Positions 58,629-64,000 of a DNA stretch of 64,000 bases are shown here, in pieces. Source of the DNA: Methanoculleus sp. UBA430. Lineage in GTDB: Archaea > Halobacteriota > Methanomicrobia > Methanomicrobiales > Methanoculleaceae. The first letter of the stretch is position 1. Each line of letters opens with the position of its first letter. Made by a program: the position numbers and the translations under genes. The stretch spans positions 1 through 64,000 of the forward strand of contig NZ_DAXW01000003.1 in assembly GCF_002506585.1 (NCBI RefSeq), read 5' to 3'. The notes under the pieces are model-generated. The model did no database searches, was not told the DNA's origin, and saw only the letters and a list, made by a program, of their open reading frames with translations.

Positions 58629-60488
58629 ATGGCTGAACAACAGACAGGGTCGGTGCTGGAGACCCGGCCGAGACCGGAAGAGACGATAGAACTGATGCGC
58701 GCACGCGACATCAGGGATGTGAAAGTACGGAACCCGGAAGGAGAGAACCTTGGCGATATCAGCGATATCGCTATTGACCGCGATACAGGCTGTATCGCGT
58801 ACGCCGTGCTCTCCCACGGCGGGATTCTCGGGTTTGGCGAGAAGCACTTCGCCATCCCCTGGGAAGCGGTTCGCACCCGCCCGGCGGAGGGAGTCGCAGT
58901 CGTGGATGCGGATAAGCGGACACTGGACCGTGAGCCCGGGTTTTCCCGGGGCAGGATGCCTCACGAGGGGGACTGGAGTCTGATCAGGACGCCTCCCCCG
59001 GTGCGTGGGACAATGGAGCCCTCGCCCCCGGTTGCGGAGAGAGGGGTCCCGCCGATGCGGGAGACGGGCACGATGGGGGCGGCGACAGGAGCAGTGGCAA
59101 CGGCAGCAGCAAGATCCACGCTCCAAAAGGAGGAGCGGGAGGTCCCGCCGGCCCGGGAGGCGGGCACGGCAGCAGCGGCGACAGGGGCAACGGCAGCGAC
59201 ACCAGCGAAATCCACGCTCCAGAGAGATGAGAGAGATATCCCGCAGCCGGCTGTCCAGACAGTCGCAAAGGGTTGGGGTGGGGAGCAGAGGGCGCATACC
59301 CCCGAGGAGAGGGCGACCCCGTTCCCCGCCCGGACCGGTGAGACTGTCGTGGAGGAAGTCCGGAGGGAGCGCCCGGCAGAGATGGAGACCCGACACCCGG
59401 AGACTGTCGTGGAAGAGGTCCACGAGGAGGTGCCGGAGACCCGGAGGAGGGCGCCGTCCGTTGCACGCCTCTCCGCTGCCGACCTGCAGGTCTATCTCAA
59501 GGGCATGGACTACCCGGCGAACAAACAGGACCTGATCGCCCACGCGCGGAAGAACAACGCCCCGGAGAGCGTGACAACGACGCTTGACGGGTTCAGCGAG
59601 CGGACCTATCAGTCCGCCGCCGACGTGAGCGTGGAGTTCGGGAGCGAGACTCGCGGCAGGCGGCCGGTCGGGATGGAGACCACCTCCGAGGAGATCCGCA
59701 CGGAACCGGCCAGGGCAGCCCCATTCCATGGGCCTCTCACGGCCGCCAGCCTGCAGACCTACCTCAGGGGCGTGGACTACCCGGCAAGCAAGCAGGACCT
59801 GATCGCCCATGCCCGGAAGAGTGATGCCCCGGAGGACGCAATCACGGTACTCGAGCAGTACAGCGAGCAGACCTACCGGTCCGCCGCCGACGTGAGTGCG
59901 GAGTTCGGCAGCGAGGTCCGCGGCGGACAACCGGCACGCGCAGAGACCGGCGTCGGAGAGGTCCCCAAAGAGCCCACCGCTGCCCCGAGAAAGGCTCCAT
60001 CTCTCGCACGCCTCTCGGCCGCCGACCTGCAGTCTTACCTCAAGGGCATGGACTACCCGGCGAGCAGACAGGACCTGATTGCCCACGCGCGGGGGCATAA
60101 CGCTCCGGAGGAGGCCGTCGCAACACTTGAGCAGTTCAGCGACCGGACTTACCGGTCCGCTGCCGATGTGAGTGTGGAGTTCGGCAGAGAGACCAGAGGG
60201 GAGCAGCCGACGGGGATGGAGACACGACGCGGGGAGACCGTCACGGAAGAGATGCACGGGGAGTCCACCGTCACCCGGAGAGCGGCGCCGTCCGTTGCAC
60301 GCCTCTCCGCTGCCGACCTGCAGGTCTACCTCAAGGGTATGGATTACCCGGCAGGCAAACAGGACCTGATTGCCCACGCGCGGGGGCATAACGCCCCTGA
60401 GAACGTGATCACGGCACTCGAACTCTTCAGCGATCGGACCTACCGGTCCGCAACCGATGTAAGCACGGAGTTCGGCAATATCAAATAA
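58629..60488 (+). CDS. PRC-barrel protein with four DUF2795 repeats
   Basis: 619 residues from ATG 58629, preceded by ggaggg. Residues about 20-110 are a PRC-barrel (DIRDVKVRNPEGENLGDISD, then GILGFGEKHFAIPWEAVRT). About 160 residues of low-complexity linker rich in E, R, T, A and P follow, with two near-repeats (STLQKEEREVPPAREAG). Then come four DUF2795 copies of about 60 residues each (near 59.45, 59.74, 60.0 and 60.3 kb). Each reads LSAADLQxYLKGMDYPA, KQDLIAHAR, APE, ERTYxSAADVSVEFG. It has no signal peptide. The role is unknown; repeats of this kind may bind nucleic acid or protein. The next gene is a paralogue with two repeats. Confidence 0.82.
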   Translation: MAEQQTGSVLETRPRPEETIELMRARDIRDVKVRNPEGENLGDISDIAIDRDTGCIAYAVLSHGGILGFGEKHFAIPWEAVRTRPAEGVAVVDADKRTLDREPGFSRGRMPHEGDWSLIRTPPPVRGTMEPSPPVAERGVPPMRETGTMGAATGAVATAAARSTLQKEEREVPPAREAGTAAAATGATAATPAKSTLQRDERDIPQPAVQTVAKGWGGEQRAHTPEERATPFPARTGETVVEEVRRERPAEMETRHPETVVEEVHEEVPETRRRAPSVARLSAADLQVYLKGMDYPANKQDLIAHARKNNAPESVTTTLDGFSERTYQSAADVSVEFGSETRGRRPVGMETTSEEIRTEPARAAPFHGPLTAASLQTYLRGVDYPASKQDLIAHARKSDAPEDAITVLEQYSEQTYRSAADVSAEFGSEVRGGQPARAETGVGEVPKEPTAAPRKAPSLARLSAADLQSYLKGMDYPASRQDLIAHARGHNAPEEAVATLEQFSDRTYRSAADVSVEFGRETRGEQPTGMETRRGETVTEEMHGESTVTRRAAPSVARLSAADLQVYLKGMDYPAGKQDLIAHARGHNAPENVITALELFSDRTYRSATDVSTEFGNIK

Positions 60489-60677
60489 TGAAAGGAACTC
60501 CTTATTCCGGGCGGCAGCCGGGGAACACCCGCACCGCCCACCTCCCGGGGCTCGTTTTGCGGCGGAAAACCCTCCGCAGACGCCCCGGTACCGGGGCCGG
60601 GTAGAACTTAAATAGTCGCAGCACGCATCGCCCGCTCTGCGCGAAGGTGAAGATCGCCTTCGGAGGTATACCGGAGG

Positions 60678-61868
60678 ATGGTGATTGCAATGGCGGAAAC
60701 GATTCTTGAGCAGCAGATACGGAGGACGGAAGGGCAGGAATTTTTCTCGTCCGAGGATGTTGTGGGAAAGCGGGTGAAGAACCCGGAGGGCTACGACCTC
60801 GGGGAGATCTCGAGCCTGCGGGTCGGTCTCCCCACAGGAAAAGTGACGTACGCGGTGCTTAGAACCGGGGGCATGTTCGGTCTCGGGGCGAAGCACTTCG
60901 CGGTCCCTATTGAGGCCATGGTCTACCGGCCGGGGGACGACGTCTTCGTGGTGAACATCAGCAAGCATAGGATTGAGAACGAGCCCGGGTTCTCGGAGAG
61001 CGAGTGGCCGAAGGAAGCGAACTGGGCCCTGATCGAGTCGAGGCGGCCCATGGGCCCCCCAAGCCAGGAAGAAGCGCGGGCCGTGACCCGGACGGAGCCC
61101 CCTCCCCGCGAGGTCGTCACGACGGAACGGGTAGAGGTCCGGGAGAAGGTCGGCCGCGAGGGGATGCCGATAACAGCCGATGAGGTGGAGGGGAGGACCG
61201 AGGTGACGCGGCCGACGACGGTGGTTCCGGGGAGCGGAACCGTTACGGCGGAACGGACGGAGATCCGGGAGAAGCCCGCAGTCGTGGAGGAGATGCGGCC
61301 GGTGACGGAGGCCCACGCTCCGATGTATGAATCCATCGTGAGGGGCGAGGAAGAGGAAACTGCAGCTGAACGGCCTGTTAGGGCCGGTGGGCCGTCCCCC
61401 GGACATCTCTCGGCCGCCGGCCTGCAGACTTACCTCAAGGGCATGGACTACCCCGCAGGCAGACAGGACCTGATCGCCCACGCGCGGGAGCACAACGCCC
61501 CGGAGCACGTGATCACAACGCTCACGCGTTTTAGCGACCGGACCTACCGGTCCGCCGCCGACGTGAGTGCGGAGTTCGGCAGCGAGGTCCGCGGCGGGCA
61601 ACCGGCACGCGCAGAGACCGGCGTCGGAGGGGTCCGCGAAGAGCCCACCGTTGCCCCGAGAAGGGCTCCATCTCTCGCGCACCTCTCGGCCGCCGACCTG
61701 CAGGTCTACCTCAAGGGTATAGACTACCCGGTAGGCAGACAGGACCTGATCACCCATGCCCGGAAGAACGGTGCCTCGGAGAGCGTGATAGCGGCGCTCG
61801 AACAGTTCAGCGACCGGACCTACCGATCCGCCGCCGATGTGGGCACGGAGTTCGGGAAGGTCCGGTAA
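60678..61868 (+). CDS. PRC-barrel protein with two DUF2795 repeats (paralogue)
   Basis: 396 residues from ATG 60678; ATG 60690 (MAETILEQQ) is equally possible, since each has a ggagg-type site 10-12 bases before it. PRC-barrel at about 28-115 (VVGKRVKNPEGYDLGEISSL; FGLGAKHFAVPIEAMVY). A charged linker contains VEVREKVGREG and TEIREKP repeats. Two DUF2795 copies close the protein (near 61.41 and 61.68 kb). About 150 bases between its repeats (61549-61701) are almost identical to 59877-60029 of the preceding gene. TATA-like cttaaatag lies near 60606. Its 3' end overlaps the convergent radical SAM gene by 49 bases. Confidence 0.82.
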   Translation: MVIAMAETILEQQIRRTEGQEFFSSEDVVGKRVKNPEGYDLGEISSLRVGLPTGKVTYAVLRTGGMFGLGAKHFAVPIEAMVYRPGDDVFVVNISKHRIENEPGFSESEWPKEANWALIESRRPMGPPSQEEARAVTRTEPPPREVVTTERVEVREKVGREGMPITADEVEGRTEVTRPTTVVPGSGTVTAERTEIREKPAVVEEMRPVTEAHAPMYESIVRGEEEETAAERPVRAGGPSPGHLSAAGLQTYLKGMDYPAGRQDLIAHAREHNAPEHVITTLTRFSDRTYRSAADVSAEFGSEVRGGQPARAETGVGGVREEPTVAPRRAPSLAHLSAADLQVYLKGIDYPVGRQDLITHARKNGASESVIAALEQFSDRTYRSAADVGTEFGKVR

Positions 61869-62980
61869 CCTTCACCACGTCCGGGAGAATCCGCAGACGA
61901 GAGAAGAAGCTGTGTCTGCACCGTGCCCCGCTCGCCGAACGTGAGGTGGCGCCCGGCGGCATGCCCCCGAATACCAGCACGCACAAGGTCGGGCGGGCCG
62001 GAGAACGGCCGTTCCTTCCGGCAGGAGAGGATCCTGTCGGCCCCCTTCGGCCCTATCCCGGGGACCCGGAGGAGGGCCCGGCGTGAGGCGAGGTTGACGT
62101 TCACCGGACCCTGGGAGGCTGCAAGGACCTCTTTCGGGTCGCGGTTCGGGAAGAGGCCGTCTTCGTCGAGGACCACCCGGAGATCGTCGGCCGCAACGCC
62201 GTAGTCGCGGAGAAGGTAGTCGGCCTGATACCACCGCCGTGCCCGCCATGCCGGGGTATCGGGGTGCGAGGCCAGGGGAGTCCCCTGCATGGCACGGAAC
62301 GCTGAAAAATAGACCCGGGAGGGCCGGACCCGCCGGTACTGGTCGGCGAGGCAGGCGAGGACCTCCGCATCGGTCTCGTCCGCCGCCCCGATGACGAGCT
62401 GGGTCGTGTGACGGCCGGGCTTCTCCTCCGCCACCCAGGCCTGTCGCTTCAGGATATCCTGACGGTAGTCCTTCACCCCGGCGATACCCCCGAGGCGGTC
62501 GGGGGATGTCGTCTCCAGGTTGATGCTGATCCGGTCCGCCACCCGGGCGGCGTCGTGGATATCCGCCCGGGTGGCCCCGGGGAGGACCTTCAGATGGAGG
62601 TAGCCGTCGTAGCCCCGTCGCCGCAGGATCTCCCCCGTCTCCACGAGATCGTGCATCACGAGATCGACGTCCCGGGGGATGCCGGAGCTTAAAAAAAGCC
62701 CTTCGACGAGTCCGTCTCGCCATAGGCGGAGGAAGGTGTCGGCGAACTCTCCCGGGGAGAAACTCACCTGCTCCCGCTGGAGGCGGACGGGGCAGTAACC
62801 GCAGTCGTAGGCGCAGGTGCCGTTGAGAAGCATCTTGAGCATCCGCCCGCACCCGCCCGCCCGGCGGTTGTAGGTGACATAATGCGCAGCCGAGAGGGGC
62901 CGGATGCATTCTCCAGGGCAGCAGAGGTCGAATCTGCCGGCGGCGGTAAGGTAGGTGAGTTTCTGCTCAGCAACGGACAT
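61820..62980 (-). CDS. Radical SAM/helix-hairpin-helix protein, putative DNA modification or repair
   Basis: 386 residues. An N-terminal Cys-rich part (FDLCCPGECIRP) precedes the cluster motif GTCAYDCGYCPVR (CX3CX2C). A radical SAM barrel follows (LFLSSGIPRDVDLVM; LHLKVLPGA; INLETTSPDRL), then an HhH motif (NLASRRALLRVPGIGPKGADRIL). This matches the family called putative DNA modification/repair radical SAM (TIGR03916), which is often next to a uracil-DNA-glycosylase-like partner. No such partner is visible here. Its C-terminal about 16 residues overlap the paralogue gene on the other strand. Confidence 0.85.
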   Translation of the reverse strand: MSVAEQKLTYLTAAGRFDLCCPGECIRPLSAAHYVTYNRRAGGCGRMLKMLLNGTCAYDCGYCPVRLQREQVSFSPGEFADTFLRLWRDGLVEGLFLSSGIPRDVDLVMHDLVETGEILRRRGYDGYLHLKVLPGATRADIHDAARVADRISINLETTSPDRLGGIAGVKDYRQDILKRQAWVAEEKPGRHTTQLVIGAADETDAEVLACLADQYRRVRPSRVYFSAFRAMQGTPLASHPDTPAWRARRWYQADYLLRDYGVAADDLRVVLDEDGLFPNRDPKEVLAASQGPVNVNLASRRALLRVPGIGPKGADRILSCRKERPFSGPPDLVRAGIRGHAAGRHLTFGERGTVQTQLLLSSADSPGRGEGYRTFPNSVPTSAADR

Positions 62981-63082
62981 AACCAGGGTATCGGCTCGCC
63001 GAGAAGAAGAACCGATGCCGCGCGCGGGGTGAAAGTGTACGGAGGCACCTATAGTTCAAGTCGCAACGATAAATAGAGAAGC

Positions 63083-63093
63083 CCATTATATAT
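63083..63093 (+). promoter_or_regulatory. TATA box of ablB
   Basis: cattatatatt lies 30-40 bases before ATG 63123 in an AT-rich patch, consistent with initiation just upstream of that codon. Confidence 0.55.
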
Positions 63094-63122
63094 TGTGAAA
63101 ACTATAGTTACACCCAAGAACA

Positions 63123-64000
63123 ATGTTTGGTTCACTACAAGATCAGAACAACCAGAAGAACTATCGATCACGCACCGGCGCCGGGACCGCCTCAACGCGG
63201 CATCCGGCAAAGAACGTTCCTCTTCAACGCCAGGGCCGGACTGGATCTCGCCCAGACCGGGGTGTCTACGCCGACACCATCACGATGCTCGGAGAGAGCC
63301 AGGTCCACCACGGCCCGTTCAACGACCGGGCCTACCTCTTCCACCTGGAGCTGGTGGATCTTCCCGGGATCACCGGCCGGCTCTTCGCGCTCGCAAGGGG
63401 CCGGGGCTACTCGCGGTTATTCGCACGGGTCCCCGCCGCGGCATGCGGCCACTTCGTATCGTCCGGCTACCTGCCACGGGCGCGGATTCCCGGGCTCTAC
63501 CGGGGAGAGGAGGACGGCTACTACATGGCAGCCTACCGCGACCCCCTCCAGAGCGACTGGTTGGACGGGATCGACGACGTCCTCGGGGTTGCAGAGGAGA
63601 AGCGCCGGAAGAATGCCGCGAGCCCGGCACTCGACCCCGGCTTCACCTGCACCCCCGCCACGCCGGCGGACGCCCCGGCACTCGCGGCTATCTACCGGAA
63701 GGTGTTCCTGACCTATCCGATCCCCGTCCATGACCCGGCCTACCTCATGCGGGAGATGCAGAAGCACCACAGGTTCTTCTGCATCCGCGACGGCGAAAAG
63801 ATCGCCGCGATCGCCTCTGCGGCCGCCGATCCGGAGGGGCAATTTGCGGAAATGACCGGGTTTGCGACGTTACCGGAGTACCGGGGCCATGGATTTTCGG
63901 GCCGTCTCCTGCAGCAGATGGAGACGAAGATGCGTTCAATCGGGATTAAGACCGCATTCGCCATCGTCCGGGCCCGTTCATACCCGGCAAACATCACCTT
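63123..64000 (+). CDS. ablB: Beta-lysine N6-acetyltransferase AblB (cut by window end)
   Basis: Acetylates beta-lysine to N-acetyl-beta-lysine, an osmolyte of methanogens. The open frame runs from ATG 63123 to the window end (292 codons). HHGPFNDRAYLFHLEL is the family's N-terminal signature. A GNAT domain with MTGFATLPEYRGHGFSGRLLQQME (acetyl-CoA loop RGHGFSG) follows. The first about 50 residues (many R, Q, N, P) are not typical of the family, so ATG 63285 (MLGESQVHHG) may be the real start, although the TATA box suits 63123. The usual partner ablA, lysine 2,3-aminomutase, is not upstream here. Confidence 0.85.
   Translation, partial: MFGSLQDQNNQKNYRSRTGAGTASTRHPAKNVPLQRQGRTGSRPDRGVYADTITMLGESQVHHGPFNDRAYLFHLELVDLPGITGRLFALARGRGYSRLFARVPAAACGHFVSSGYLPRARIPGLYRGEEDGYYMAAYRDPLQSDWLDGIDDVLGVAEEKRRKNAASPALDPGFTCTPATPADAPALAAIYRKVFLTYPIPVHDPAYLMREMQKHHRFFCIRDGEKIAAIASAAADPEGQFAEMTGFATLPEYRGHGFSGRLLQQMETKMRSIGIKTAFAIVRARSYPANIT

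Noticed and set aside
58509..61757. 1082-codon minus-strand frame opposite the PRC/DUF2795 genes
   Set aside because: It spans both sense genes and the gap between them; its repeats mirror the DUF2795 repeats. Coding features (start, SD, domains) are on the plus strand.

Overview
The window looks like a chromosome segment of a GC-rich methanogenic archaeon of the order Methanomicrobiales, most likely Methanoculleus or a close relative. This is inferred from the archaeal ribosomal stalk operon (L11-L1-L10-L12) next to spt5, secE and ftsZ. Further support comes from MptE, Thg1, DtdA, HypF, N-acetyl-beta-lysine synthesis, secreted PKD proteins and an expansion of PAS-domain sensors without kinase domains. 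Promoters are archaeal TATA elements, and several starts look leaderless. Tightly coupled genes overlap by ATGA, GTGA and, in one case, CTGA.

Layout. 1-8 kb: the end of an MFS transporter, a HAMP-PAS sensor, a Ski2-like helicase coupled to a winged-helix regulator and an ArsR-like regulator, and divergent hypF. 8-19 kb: three large secreted proteins in tandem (an S8/S53-like protease, a matrixin-like metalloprotease and a beta-propeller protein). All end in a PKD domain plus an almost identical dockerin-like domain, and two also carry cohesin-like domains. A decayed hypF fragment lies between the second and third. 19-26 kb: the operon dtdA-ftsZ-secE-spt5-rpl11-rpl1-rpl10-rpl12, split between spt5 and rpl11 by an IS605-type tnpB element. 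26-40 kb: two moeA genes, a LOG-like protein, a 47-bp hairpin-repeat array, ileS, thg1, a PRC-barrel protein, a site-2 protease, a radical SAM protein, mptE, a TrkA-N/DHH protein and tRNA-Lys.

40-51 kb: cheW, a soluble methyl-accepting protein, and two paralogous sensors (N-terminal winged helix plus PAS domains). Both sensor promoters have the same paired GCCATGCA site. The first sensor is cut by a second tnpB element, whose own tnpB is broken by one 47-bp repeat unit. 51-55 kb: an ABC exporter whose first permease is fused to a PrsW-like intramembrane protease and whose second permease probably starts at CTG. 55-58 kb: a DUF2225-like protein, a B12-binding radical SAM enzyme and a third, decayed tnpB element containing a 36-bp perfect palindrome. 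58-64 kb: two paralogous PRC-barrel/DUF2795-repeat proteins, a radical SAM/HhH protein and the start of ablB.

The most unusual items are the cohesin/dockerin surface-protein cluster, the interplay of tnpB elements with 47-bp hairpin repeats, the shared operator-like sites of the sensor paralogues, and the permease-PrsW fusion. All family names come from reading the translated sequence, without database searches.
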